Source: Duganella margarita | Lineage (GTDB): Bacteria; Pseudomonadota; Gammaproteobacteria; Burkholderiales; Burkholderiaceae_D | Direction: 5' to 3' | DNA: 64,000 nucleotides | NCBI RefSeq assembly: GCF_009857535.1 | Contig: NZ_WWCS01000004.1 | Location: forward strand, 310,001-374,000 | Shown: one piece after another, positions 27,472 through 35,133 of the stretch | How positions within the stretch are numbered: position 1 is the first letter of the stretch | Layout of the letters: each line of letters begins with the position of its first letter | The notes under the pieces: generated by a model | Told to the model about the DNA's origin: nothing | Seen by the model: only the letters and a program-made list of their open reading frames with translations | Database searches by the model: none | Made by a program: the position numbers and the translations under genes

Positions 27472-27912
27472 TTAAGAAGCTGCCGGCTCTCCGCCCTCTG
27501 CCGGCGGGGTGTCGCCGGCAGCTTTTTCCATCGCCGCGCGCTGGCGCTTGACCATCGCAATCACCACATTCCGGATCGTATTGAGCACCGTATCGGCCTT
27601 GAACGGCTTGACGATAAAACCGCTCACGCCCATCGCGTGCGCCGCCTGGATGGTGGCCGCATCGAGCTCGCTGGACACCATGAAGATCAAGGTCTTCGGC
27701 CAGTTGGTGCGGATTTCGCGGATCGCCTCATCCTCTTTCTCAATCTGCTCGCGGGCCACGCACACAATGTGCGGATGGTGCTTGATCAGCTGCACCATGG
27801 CGCTGGCGCAGGTGTGGGTGGCGCCGACCACGTCGTAGCCGCCGTCCAGCAGCACCGTATTGAGCAGGCCGCGCGCCACGGCGCTAGGATCGATAATGAC
27901 TGCTTTTAACAT
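27472..27912 (-). CDS. Stand-alone receiver-domain protein lacking the phosphoacceptor Asp
   Basis: 146 residues: a CheY-like receiver (1-118) and a Pro/Glu/Gly tail. Compared with CheY, the strand-3 aspartate is Ala53 (PHIVCVAREQ), the first acidic pair is reduced to IIDPS (Asp8-Pro9), the switch Thr is Ser (FMVSS) and the Lys of VKPF (Lys102) is kept. So normal phosphotransfer is unlikely and it may act as a phosphorylation-independent binding module. No sensor kinase is nearby. Start at 27912 (MLKAVIIDPS) with AAGG upstream; a longer frame to 27966 overlaps the nuclease gene. Confidence 0.82.
   Translation of the reverse strand: MLKAVIIDPSAVARGLLNTVLLDGGYDVVGATHTCASAMVQLIKHHPHIVCVAREQIEKEDEAIREIRTNWPKTLIFMVSSELDAATIQAAHAMGVSGFIVKPFKADTVLNTIRNVVIAMVKRQRAAMEKAAGDTPPAEGGEPAAS
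27477..27527 (+). terminator. Terminator of mnmA, inside the 3' end of the convergent gene
   Basis: An 11-bp perfect inverted repeat AAGCTGCCGGC (27477-27487) / GCCGGCAGCTT (27514-27524) followed by TTTTT (27523-27527). The 26-nt loop can itself pair (CCGCC/GGCGG). It lies within the last 18 codons of the receiver gene, because the two genes are only 4 bp apart. Confidence 0.7.
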
Positions 27913-27925
27913 CTTGCAAACCTTG

Positions 27926-28702
27926 TTATAAGTGGGACCAGGCCAGCATGTTCCACGTAACGCCAACCCGCACGTCCGTTTTCAACGCCACCAGTTGTCG
28001 AGAAAGATACAGCATTTCACGTTCTTTTCGTAGCGTTTCCCCCAAGGAATCTTTAAGAATGCCCGCGCCGGCCATGATGGCGTCCAGAGTGCCGTATGTA
28101 CGCAACAGTTTGGCGGCGGTTTTGACGCCCACCTTGGACACGCCGGGGATCGAATCGGTGACATCGCCCATCAGCGCCAGCAGGTCCGGCAGCTGTTCGG
28201 CCGGCACGCCCCACTTCTTCTCGACCCAGGCGTGGTCGTGCCATTCGCTCTTGAAGTGGTCCCAGACGCGGGCGCCGTGGGCGATCAGGCCGTGCAGGTC
28301 TTTGTCGGTGGAGGCGATGGTGGCTTCGCCGCGGCCTTCGGCCAGCCAGCGCAGCACCACGGTGCCGATCACATCGTCGGCCTCGACCTCGGGCACCGAC
28401 ACCACGTGCATGCCGAAGCCGCGCAGCTTGTCGTAGAAGGCCGGCAGCGCCGCGCGCAGCGGCGACGGCATCGGCGCGCGGCCTTCGCGGTAGCCGGCGT
28501 ACAAATCGTGGCGCCAGGTGTTGCCGCCGAAATCGAAGGCCGGCAGCAGGTGGGTGGGTTCATGGTCGTTGACCAGCGTGCGCAGCGAGGACAGCGCGTG
28601 GCGCAGCGCGAGGTCGGCCTTTTCGGGGCTGTCCGGTTCGGGACTGGCTTCGTAGACGCGGCGCACAATATTGAGGCCGTCGATGGCAAGGAGTCTACCC
28701 AT
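27926..28702 (-). CDS. 5'-3' exonuclease / flap endonuclease, ExoIX (Xni)-like
   Basis: 258 residues. N-terminal MGRLLAIDGLNIVRRVYEA, acidic active-site stretches VPEVEADDVIGTVVLRWL and IASTDKDLHGLI, and the helix-three-turn-helix DNA-binding motif MGDVTDSIPGVSKVGVKTAAKLL, as in the PolI 5' nuclease domain and stand-alone ExoIX/Xni proteins. Shorter than a PolI domain fused to a polymerase, so a separate nuclease. Start at 28702 is taken from family alignment; in-frame ATG at 28714 is possible and no ribosome site decides. Followed 13 bp later by the receiver gene. Confidence 0.85.
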   Translation of the reverse strand: MGRLLAIDGLNIVRRVYEASPEPDSPEKADLALRHALSSLRTLVNDHEPTHLLPAFDFGGNTWRHDLYAGYREGRAPMPSPLRAALPAFYDKLRGFGMHVVSVPEVEADDVIGTVVLRWLAEGRGEATIASTDKDLHGLIAHGARVWDHFKSEWHDHAWVEKKWGVPAEQLPDLLALMGDVTDSIPGVSKVGVKTAAKLLRTYGTLDAIMAGAGILKDSLGETLRKEREMLYLSRQLVALKTDVRVGVTWNMLAWSHL

Positions 28703-28782
28703 GTTCAACTTCATCCGGGCTTTGGTCAAGCCGCCATTCTACCCGACTGAACTGATGCGGCGGCATGCGCCGCATCAACGGC

Positions 28783-29454
28783 TTACTTCAGCAGTTCGTA
28801 CGGGCCGCCGCGTTCGAGGGCGCGCTGGAAGGCGGGGCGGCTGTGGATGGCTTTCAGGAAGGCCATCAGCCGGGGACGCGAGCCGTCCAGGCCGCCGCGC
28901 GCCGCGGCCGCTTCCAGCGGGAAGCTCATCTGGATGTCGGCCGCCGTGAACTCGTTGCCGGCGAACCATTCGCTCTTGCCCAGCTCGGCTTCGAGGTAAT
29001 CCAGGTGGGTGGCGATTTGCGGCAGGATGTAGCTGCCCTTGACCTTCTGCGCAATGGCGCGCGCGATCGGCTTGACGAAGAACGGCGCAGGACTGGTCTC
29101 GACCCGGTCGAAGATCAGCTTCATCAACAGCGGCGCCATCGCCGAGCCTTCCGCGTAGTGCAGGAAATACGTCCAGCGGCGACGCTCCTCGGTGCCGGCC
29201 GGCGGGATCAGGCGGCCATTGCCGTAGGTGTCGATCAGGTATTCGGCGATCGCGCCGGACTCCGCCACCACGATGCCGTTGTCGCTGATCACCGGCGACT
29301 TGCCCAGCGGATGGATCGCCTTCAGTTCCGGCGGCGCCAGCATGGTCTTGGGATCGCGCTGGTAGCGCACGATCTCATACTCCAGGCCCAGTTCCTCCAG
29401 CAACCACAACACCCGCTGCGAGCGCGAATTATTCAAGTGATGAACGACGATCAT
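28783..29454 (-). CDS. Glutathione S-transferase family protein
   Basis: 223 residues. Thioredoxin-like N domain (IVVHHLNNSRSQRVLWLLEELGLEYEIVRYQRD ... HPLGKSPVISDNGIVVAESGAIAEYLID), with the Ser-Arg-Ser and ESGAI glutathione-binding positions, and an all-helical C domain (FLHYAEGSAMAPLLMKL...). It resembles the GST group with an N-terminal HHLNNSRSQR motif common in proteobacteria. Natural substrate unknown. Monocistronic by context. Confidence 0.88.
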   Translation of the reverse strand: MIVVHHLNNSRSQRVLWLLEELGLEYEIVRYQRDPKTMLAPPELKAIHPLGKSPVISDNGIVVAESGAIAEYLIDTYGNGRLIPPAGTEERRRWTYFLHYAEGSAMAPLLMKLIFDRVETSPAPFFVKPIARAIAQKVKGSYILPQIATHLDYLEAELGKSEWFAGNEFTAADIQMSFPLEAAAARGGLDGSRPRLMAFLKAIHSRPAFQRALERGGPYELLK

Positions 29455-29605
29455 GTGACTTATCCCGAGAAAAAAGAACGGCCGTGCGCCGTAACGCCGC
29501 TAGCTTAGCACTAACCGCGCCGACGTGTGCCTCCCCTGATCGGGATGGATTCCAGCCGGAAACAGCAGTACACTCGACAGTTCAACAGCCGCCGCCGGAG
29601 TATTC

Positions 29606-31219
29606 ATGAATTTGCTGTCACCACGCTATCTCGCCTTCAACGCATCCGTCATCACCCTGCTGGCCTCGCTGGCGTTAAAGGCGCCGTGGGAAATTACCGC
29701 CGTCGCTGCCGCCCTGACCATCGTCGGCATCAGCGACCTGCTGCAAACCAGGCGCGCGCTGCGCCGCAACTATCCGATCCTGGCGCACTTCCGCTTCTTC
29801 TTCGAATCGATCCGCCCCGAAATCCGCCAATACCTGCTGGAAGACGACACGGTGGCCGAGCCGTTCTCGCGCAACCAGCGCAGCATCGTCTACCAGCGCG
29901 CCAAGCAGGACAGCGACAAGCGCCCGTTCGGCACCCAGCTCGACGTCTACGCCCCCGGCTACGAATGGATCAACCACTCGATCGCGCCGGCGCCGGAACA
30001 AGATCCCGACTTCCGCATCGAAATCGGCAACCACCCGGACTGCCCGCGCGCCCAGCCCTATTCGGCCAGCGTGTTCAATATCTCGGCGATGAGCTTTGGC
30101 GCGCTGTCGGCCAACGCCATCCTGGCGCTCAACGGCGGCGCCAAACAAGGCGGCTTCATGCACGACACCGGCGAAGGCAGCATCAGCCCCTACCACCGCC
30201 AGCACGGCGGCGACCTGGTGTGGGAAATCGGCTCCGGCTACTTCGGCTGCCGCAACGACGACGGTACCTTCTCGGAGGAGCGTTTCGTCGCCAACGCCAG
30301 CGCGCCGCAGGTCAAGATGATCGAACTGAAGATGTCGCAAGGCGCCAAGCCGGGCCACGGCGGCGTGCTGCCGGGCGCCAAGGTCACCATCGAAATCGCC
30401 CAGACGCGCGGCGTGCCGGTCGGCCGCGACTGCATCTCGCCATCGCGCCACTCGGCCTTCAGCACGCCGATTGAAATGCTGGAATTCATCGACCGCCTGC
30501 GCACCCTGTCCGGCGGCAAGCCGACCGGCTTCAAGCTGGCCATCGGCCACCCGTGGGAATTCTTCGGCATCGTCAAGGCCATGCTGGCCACCGGCATCGT
30601 GCCGGACTTCATCGTGGTCGACGGCGGCGAAGGCGGCACCGGCGCCGCGCCGCTGGAATTTACCGACCACGTCGGCACGCCGCTGCAGGAAGGCCTGCTG
30701 CTGGTGCATAACACCCTGGTCGGCGCCAACCTGCGCGACAAGATCAAGATCGGCGCCTCGGGCAAGATCATCACCGCGTTCGACATCGCCCGCACGCTGG
30801 CGCTGGGCGCGGACTGGTGCAACTCGGCGCGCGGCTTCATGTTCGCGCTGGGCTGCATCCAGTCGCAAAGCTGCCATACCGACCGCTGCCCGACCGGCGT
30901 GGCGACGCAGGACCCGGGCCGCCAGCGCGCGCTGGTGGTGCCGGACAAGATCCAGCGCGTGGCCAGCTTCCACCAGAACACCATGGAAGCGCTGGCGCAG
31001 CTGATCGCCGCCGCCGGCATGACCCATCCGTCGCAACTGCGGCCGCGCCACCTGGTGCGGCGCCTCTCGGAAAACCAGGTCAAGCTGGCCTCGGCGCTGC
31101 TGCCCTACCTGGAAAAAGGCGAACTGCTCGACCCGAGCCAGCTGTCGCGCCTGCCGCCGGTGTTCGGCCAGTACTGGCCGATGGCGCAAGCCGAGTCGTT
31201 CGATCCGTACTGCGGCTGA
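29606..31219 (+). CDS. FMN-binding glutamate synthase-like protein with N-terminal membrane anchor
   Basis: 537 residues. Residues about 10-45 hold two hydrophobic segments (YLAFNASVITLLASLALKA, EITAVAAALTIVGISDLL), so it is probably attached to the inner membrane. The rest is the GltB synthase domain: SVFNISAMSFGALSANAILALNGGAKQGG, KPGHGGVLPGAKVT, FIVVDGGEGGTGAAP and the Fe-S cysteines in GCIQSQSCHTDRCPTGVATQDPGRQ. It lacks the glutaminase domain of GltB, so it is not a full glutamate synthase; the real reaction of this stand-alone family is not established. Confidence 0.87.
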   Translation: MNLLSPRYLAFNASVITLLASLALKAPWEITAVAAALTIVGISDLLQTRRALRRNYPILAHFRFFFESIRPEIRQYLLEDDTVAEPFSRNQRSIVYQRAKQDSDKRPFGTQLDVYAPGYEWINHSIAPAPEQDPDFRIEIGNHPDCPRAQPYSASVFNISAMSFGALSANAILALNGGAKQGGFMHDTGEGSISPYHRQHGGDLVWEIGSGYFGCRNDDGTFSEERFVANASAPQVKMIELKMSQGAKPGHGGVLPGAKVTIEIAQTRGVPVGRDCISPSRHSAFSTPIEMLEFIDRLRTLSGGKPTGFKLAIGHPWEFFGIVKAMLATGIVPDFIVVDGGEGGTGAAPLEFTDHVGTPLQEGLLLVHNTLVGANLRDKIKIGASGKIITAFDIARTLALGADWCNSARGFMFALGCIQSQSCHTDRCPTGVATQDPGRQRALVVPDKIQRVASFHQNTMEALAQLIAAAGMTHPSQLRPRHLVRRLSENQVKLASALLPYLEKGELLDPSQLSRLPPVFGQYWPMAQAESFDPYCG

Positions 31220-31349
31220 GTGCTACTTGGGGAAGGGCCACGTTATCCCGTCAAACTCCGACGCAGCAGCAAGCGAAACGCCTGCTTTCGCTTGCTGAGA
31301 AAACGGCACGGTACGGGTAATGCTGTTAAGTTAAGCTGAAATTTCACAT

Positions 31350-31430
31350 CGTCATTCCCGCGAAAGCGGGAATCCATAGCACGTCTGCTGAACAAACGCG
31401 GTATGGGTTCCCGCTTTCGCGGGAACGACG
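31350..31430. repeat. Double-hairpin (BIME/REP-like) repeat, copy 3
   Basis: Hairpin 1 is 31354-31373 (ATTCCCGC, loop GAAA, GCGGGAAT); hairpin 2 is 31407-31426 (GTTCCCGC, loop TTTC, GCGGGAAC). Loops are reverse complements, as in copy 2, but with a different sequence. Outer ends CGTCATT ... GAACGACG. Lies in the 248-bp convergent gap between the glutamate synthase-like gene and the feo operon; the remainder of that gap shows nothing else I can name. Confidence 0.87.
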
Positions 31431-31467
31431 TCGCTTGACTGAATGGCATTAGCGCGGTGCGGGCGGC

Positions 31468-31758
31468 TTAACGCTGCACGTGCAGCTTGATCACGCGCTG
31501 GTGCGCTGCGCCGGAGGATGCGTTGGTCTTGCTCGGTGTGGTGTCGCACGAGCCGCAGCTGGAGCAGCCGCCGTCGCCGTCATCGCCGCAACCGCCGCCG
31601 CCCTGCGTCTTGAAGAACCTGGCCAGCCTGGTCTCGTTGAAGCCGCGTTTGCCCAGCGTGTAGACAATCCGCCGGCGCCACGCCACCGGCAGATACTTGG
31701 TGCTGAAGTGCAGCAGCGCCGCCGCCACGATCAACGCCACAATCATCTCTTGCCACAT
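31468..31758 (-). CDS. FeoB-associated Cys-rich membrane peptide
   Basis: 96 residues. One N-terminal transmembrane helix (MIVALIVAAALLHFSTKYL), a basic stretch (WRRRIVYTLGKRG), then a Gly/Cys cluster GGGGCGDDGDGGCSSCGSC and a Ser/Thr-rich tail. The Cys-rich cytoplasmic part could bind a metal or Fe-S group. Small Cys-containing peptides downstream of feoB are common and are thought to assist ferrous iron transport, in place of FeoC. It starts 1 bp after the feoB stop and uses GGAGG inside the end of feoB as its ribosome site. Confidence 0.78.
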   Translation of the reverse strand: MWQEMIVALIVAAALLHFSTKYLPVAWRRRIVYTLGKRGFNETRLARFFKTQGGGGCGDDGDGGCSSCGSCDTTPSKTNASSGAAHQRVIKLHVQR

Positions 31759-31759
31759 A

Positions 31760-33664
31760 TTAGCCTCCGATAACAGCCAGCGAAATCCGGTACGTCAGGA
31801 ACGACGCGATGTAAGCCAGCGCGAACATATAGCCGGCCATCAGCAGCGCGTAGCGGGTGCTGCCGGTCTCGCGGCGCACCACCGACAGCGTCGACAGGCA
31901 CTGCGGCGCAAACACGTACCACGCCAGCAGCGACAAGGCGGTCGGCAAGGTCCACGAGGCCGAGATGATCGGCTCCAGCGACTGCGCCAGCGCCTCGCCG
32001 CTTTGCGACAGCGCGTACACCGTGCCCAGCGCGCCGACCGCCACTTCCCGCGCGGCCAGGCCCGGCACCAGCGCGATGCAGATCTGCCAGTTAAAGCCGA
32101 TCGGCGCAAAAATGTATTCGAGGCCGCGGCCCAGCAGGCCAGCCAGGCTGTAGTAGATCGGCGGATGCGTTGCGCCTTCCGGTGCCCCCGGGAAGGAGCT
32201 CAGGAACCACAGCAGCACCATCAGCGTCAGGATCACCGTGCCGACGCGGGTCAGGAAGATCTTGGCGCGTTCCCACAGGCCCAGCGCCAGGTTCTGCAAA
32301 TGCGGCCAGTGGTAGGCCGGCAGTTCCAGCATCAGCGGCTGCTGCTGGTTGGCGCCCAGCGTACGCTTGAAGAAATAAGCCACCGCCATCGCCGAGAAGA
32401 TGCCGGCGAAGTACAGCACGAACAGCACCAGCCCTTGCAGGCTGAGGAAACCATACACTTCGCGCTCGGGAATGAAGGCGGCGATGATCAATGCATACAC
32501 CGGCAGCCGCGCCGAACACGTCATCAGCGGCGCGATCATGATGGTCACCAGGCGGTCGCGCGGATTTTGAATCGTCCGCGCCGCCATCACGCCGGGAATC
32601 GCGCAGGCAAAGCTGGACAGCAACGGAATGAAGGCGCGGCCCGACAGGCCGACGCCGCCCATCAGGCGGTCCAGCAGGAAGGCCGCGCGCGGCAGGTAGC
32701 CGCAGTCTTCCAGCACAAGAATAAAGAAGAACAGGATCAGGATCTGCGGCAGGAACACCAGCACGCTGCCGGCGCCGCTTAATATGCCGTCCACCAGCAG
32801 GCCGCGCAGCACGCCGTCCGGCATCGCCTCGCGCACCACGGCGCCCAGCTGGTCGACGCTGTCCTTGATCAGGTCCATTACCGGCGTGGCCCAGGTGAAC
32901 ACCGCCTGGAACACCAGGAACATCAGCACCGCCAGGATGATCGGACCGAGCACCGGATGCAGCACCACGTTGTCCAGTTTCTCGGACAGCGCATCGTCGG
33001 TGGCGGCCGGCGCCTTGACGGCCAGGTCGAGGATGCGGCGCACTTCGCGCTGCGTGTCTTCCACGCTGACGGCGTCGATGGCCGACAGCGGCTGCGGCGT
33101 ACCCGCGGCCAGTGGCAGCATCTGGTCCAGCGCGCGCAGCAGCGACTTTTCGCCGCCGGCCTGCACCGCCACGGTTTCCACCACCGTCATGCCCAGCTCC
33201 TGCGCCAGGCGGTCGGCGTCGATAACGATGCCGCGCTTTTTGGCCACGTCCACCATATTCAGCGCCAGGATCATCGGCAGGCCGAGTCGTTTGATTTCCA
33301 ATACCAGGCGCAGGTTCAGGCGCAGGTTGGTGGCGTTGACCACGCACACCACCACGTCCGGCGCGGCGTCGCCCTTGCGCAAGCCGGCCACCACGTCGCG
33401 GGTGATTTCTTCGTCCGGCGTGTGGGCATTCAGGCTGTAGGCGCCCGGCAGGTCCAGCACACGGAAGGCGTTGCCGGCGCTGGTGGTGAAGGCGCCTTCC
33501 TTGCGTTCGATGGTCACGCCGGCGTAGTTGGCCACTTTCTGGCGCGCGCCGGTCAGACGGTTGAACAAGGCGGTCTTGCCGCAATTCGGATTGCCCAGCA
33601 AGGCCACCATCGGCGTGCGCGCCGTGGTCGGCGCCTGCGACACCTGCTTATCTACTGCACCCAT
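31760..33664 (-). CDS. feoB: Ferrous iron transporter FeoB
   Basis: 634 residues. Inner-membrane Fe(II) transporter with a cytoplasmic G domain: G1 GNPNCGKT, G2 YAGVTIERKEG, G3 DLPGAYSLNAHTPDE, G4 ALNMVDVAKK. The membrane part contains the gate motifs (SSFACAIPGVMAARTI and AMAVAYFFKRTL) and about ten helices. Start MGAVDKQVSQAPTTARTP at 33664; reading further upstream would run through feoA. It is shorter than E. coli FeoB (773), which is usual for betaproteobacteria. Middle gene of feoA-feoB-peptide, likely Fur-controlled. Confidence 0.96.
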   Translation of the reverse strand: MGAVDKQVSQAPTTARTPMVALLGNPNCGKTALFNRLTGARQKVANYAGVTIERKEGAFTTSAGNAFRVLDLPGAYSLNAHTPDEEITRDVVAGLRKGDAAPDVVVCVVNATNLRLNLRLVLEIKRLGLPMILALNMVDVAKKRGIVIDADRLAQELGMTVVETVAVQAGGEKSLLRALDQMLPLAAGTPQPLSAIDAVSVEDTQREVRRILDLAVKAPAATDDALSEKLDNVVLHPVLGPIILAVLMFLVFQAVFTWATPVMDLIKDSVDQLGAVVREAMPDGVLRGLLVDGILSGAGSVLVFLPQILILFFFILVLEDCGYLPRAAFLLDRLMGGVGLSGRAFIPLLSSFACAIPGVMAARTIQNPRDRLVTIMIAPLMTCSARLPVYALIIAAFIPEREVYGFLSLQGLVLFVLYFAGIFSAMAVAYFFKRTLGANQQQPLMLELPAYHWPHLQNLALGLWERAKIFLTRVGTVILTLMVLLWFLSSFPGAPEGATHPPIYYSLAGLLGRGLEYIFAPIGFNWQICIALVPGLAAREVAVGALGTVYALSQSGEALAQSLEPIISASWTLPTALSLLAWYVFAPQCLSTLSVVRRETGSTRYALLMAGYMFALAYIASFLTYRISLAVIGG

Positions 33665-33668
33665 GTTT

Positions 33669-33935
33669 TTATTCCGGTTGAATCGAGACCAGCGCGGCTT
33701 CAAAGCGGCGCAATGCAAATGTGGAGCTGCCGACTTTGATCGCCAGCGGTTCGCCGCCCGGCATGCCGCGCTTGAGCATGCGAATTTTTTCGCCGGGCAC
33801 AAAGCCCAGTTCCATCAGGCGACGCGACAGGGCGGCGCCGCCATCGGCGTCCGCGCCGGGAGAGACATGCACCACGGTGGCGGTGGCGCCGACCGTCAGG
33901 GCATCGAGGGTAGTCAGGGAAACAGCGTGCGTCAT
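33669..33935 (-). CDS. feoA: Ferrous iron transport protein FeoA
   Basis: 88 residues with the SH3-like FeoA fold: LDALTVGATATVVHV, LSRRLMELGFVPGEKIRMLKRGMPGGEPLAIKVGSSTFALRRFEA. Cytoplasmic partner that helps FeoB. ATG at 33935 chosen because it gives the family's usual N-terminus. Feo operon head gene; about 165 bp upstream lies the strong Fur box shared with bfd-tonB on the other strand. Confidence 0.94.
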   Translation of the reverse strand: MTHAVSLTTLDALTVGATATVVHVSPGADADGGAALSRRLMELGFVPGEKIRMLKRGMPGGEPLAIKVGSSTFALRRFEAALVSIQPE

Positions 33936-34099
33936 GGCAAAGTCCAGTCGAGAGGCCGCTGGCAAGGTGGCTGCGGCGCGACCGGCAAGGCCGCAACGTT
34001 GCGTTCCTGCCGGAATCAGATACTAGCATTATAAACGGTAATGCGAATGACTTCTATTTAGCTTGCATACTGTTGAAAAATCGGGCAGTATACGTTTAA

Positions 34100-34114
34100 T
34101 GATAATGATTCGCA
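34100..34114. promoter_or_regulatory. Fur box between feoA and bfd
   Basis: TGATAATGATTCGCA matches the 7-1-7 Fur consensus TGATAATNATTATCA at 13 of 15 positions, in the divergent region 33936-34192, 79 bp upstream of bfd. A weaker related stretch (GGTAATGCGAATGAC) lies at about 34036, nearer feoA. Iron-replete repression of both directions is the expected effect. Confidence 0.8.
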
Positions 34115-34192
34115 TTAAGTTGCTGGCAATCATGTCAGAAAAGTCTTAATCAAGCCTTATTCGTGTTTTTAGCCTAGCCAGAAGGTGCATCA

Positions 34193-34417
34193 ATGATTGT
34201 TTGTGTCTGCAACAACATCTCCGATCGCGAAATCCGTCAAGCCATGGAATTGGGAATCACCTCGATGGACGAGCTGCGCGACGCGCTGGGCGTAGCCACC
34301 TGCTGCGGCCAATGCTTCTCCTGCGCGGAAGAAATCCTCACCGAACAACTGGCTGCGCAAGCCGCTGCCGTCAACCTCCAGGAAACTGTGCTGAAACGCC
34401 CAGTCTTGACCAGCTAA
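34193..34417 (+). CDS. bfd: Bacterioferritin-associated ferredoxin
   Basis: 74 residues. [2Fe-2S] protein that reduces and releases iron stored in bacterioferritin. Ligands: Cys4 and Cys6 (MIVCVCNNIS) and the TCCGQCFSC cluster with Cys38/Cys41 equivalents. BFD-like helix-turn-helix between. First gene after the Fur box, 2 bp ahead of tonB; bacterioferritin itself lies 1.5 kb downstream. Confidence 0.95.
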   Translation: MIVCVCNNISDREIRQAMELGITSMDELRDALGVATCCGQCFSCAEEILTEQLAAQAAAVNLQETVLKRPVLTS

Positions 34418-34419
34418 TC

Positions 34420-35130
34420 ATGAATACAATGACCTACAGCCGGACGGCGTCGCCGCTGTCCGCGGATGACCACGGCCGCGCGCTGGAATTCAAGCGCCGT
34501 ACCCGCAAGCTCACCCCGCTTGCCGCGATTGTGCTGGGTCATGTTGTTGTGTTTTATCTGGCTTATTCCGGCATGCTGCGCTCGGTCACGCATGCGATCA
34601 TGCCGCAGGTGGTGACAGTGACGTTCGTGGCCTCGCCCGAACCGCTGAAAGCGCAGCCGCAGCCGAAGGAAGTGCCGCTGGTGCAGCCGAAGCAAACCTT
34701 TGTGCCGCCGCTGCCGCTGGTGAATATCGTGCAGACCGAGCCGACCATCACGCTGCCGCCGCCGCAACCGCGTCCGGCCGAAGCGACCACGGCGCATGCC
34801 GCGCCGACCGTCGCGCAAGTCGCGCCGCCGGCGCCGCCAGCGCCATCGACGCCAAAGACCGTGTCGGGCGTGGAATACGTGCGCGCACCGTCGCCGGTCT
34901 ACCCGAGCATGTCGCGCCGCATGGGCGAGACCGGTACCGTGATGCTGCGCGTGCTGATTGGGGAAAAAGGCAATGCGGAACAGGTGACGGTGCAGAAGTC
35001 GTCCGGTTCCAGCAATCTGGATGAAGCCGGCCGCCAGGCCGTGCTGCGCGCCCTGTACAAGCCGTTTATCGAGGACGGCAAGGCCGTCCCCGTGTACGTG
35101 CTGGTGCCGATTAACTTCCAGCTCGGTTAA
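34420..35130 (+). CDS. tonB: Energy transducer TonB
   Basis: 236 residues. N-terminal cytoplasmic ~30 residues, one transmembrane helix (LTPLAAIVLGHVVVFYLAYSGML, about 31-53), a long Pro-rich periplasmic spacer (QPQPKEVPLVQPKQTFVPPLPL ... PPAPPAPSTPKT) and the C-terminal TonB domain (SPVYPSMSRRMGETGTVMLRVLIGEKGN ... ALYKPFIEDGKAVPVYVLVPINF). Transmits the ExbB-ExbD proton motor to outer-membrane receptors. exbB/exbD lie at 6 kb rather than here. Directly after bfd, so probably iron-regulated with it. Confidence 0.93.
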   Translation: MNTMTYSRTASPLSADDHGRALEFKRRTRKLTPLAAIVLGHVVVFYLAYSGMLRSVTHAIMPQVVTVTFVASPEPLKAQPQPKEVPLVQPKQTFVPPLPLVNIVQTEPTITLPPPQPRPAEATTAHAAPTVAQVAPPAPPAPSTPKTVSGVEYVRAPSPVYPSMSRRMGETGTVMLRVLIGEKGNAEQVTVQKSSGSSNLDEAGRQAVLRALYKPFIEDGKAVPVYVLVPINFQLG

Positions 35131-35133
35131 GTC

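Noticed and set aside
29505..29520. Possible CIRCE half-site TTAGCACTAA
   Set aside because: No matching second half at the 9-bp spacing, and it precedes a GST gene. No CIRCE was found near hrcA either.
9041..31430. Repeats considered as a CRISPR array
   Set aside because: The copies are about 9-13 kb apart, palindromic and not spaced by unique spacers, and there are no cas genes.
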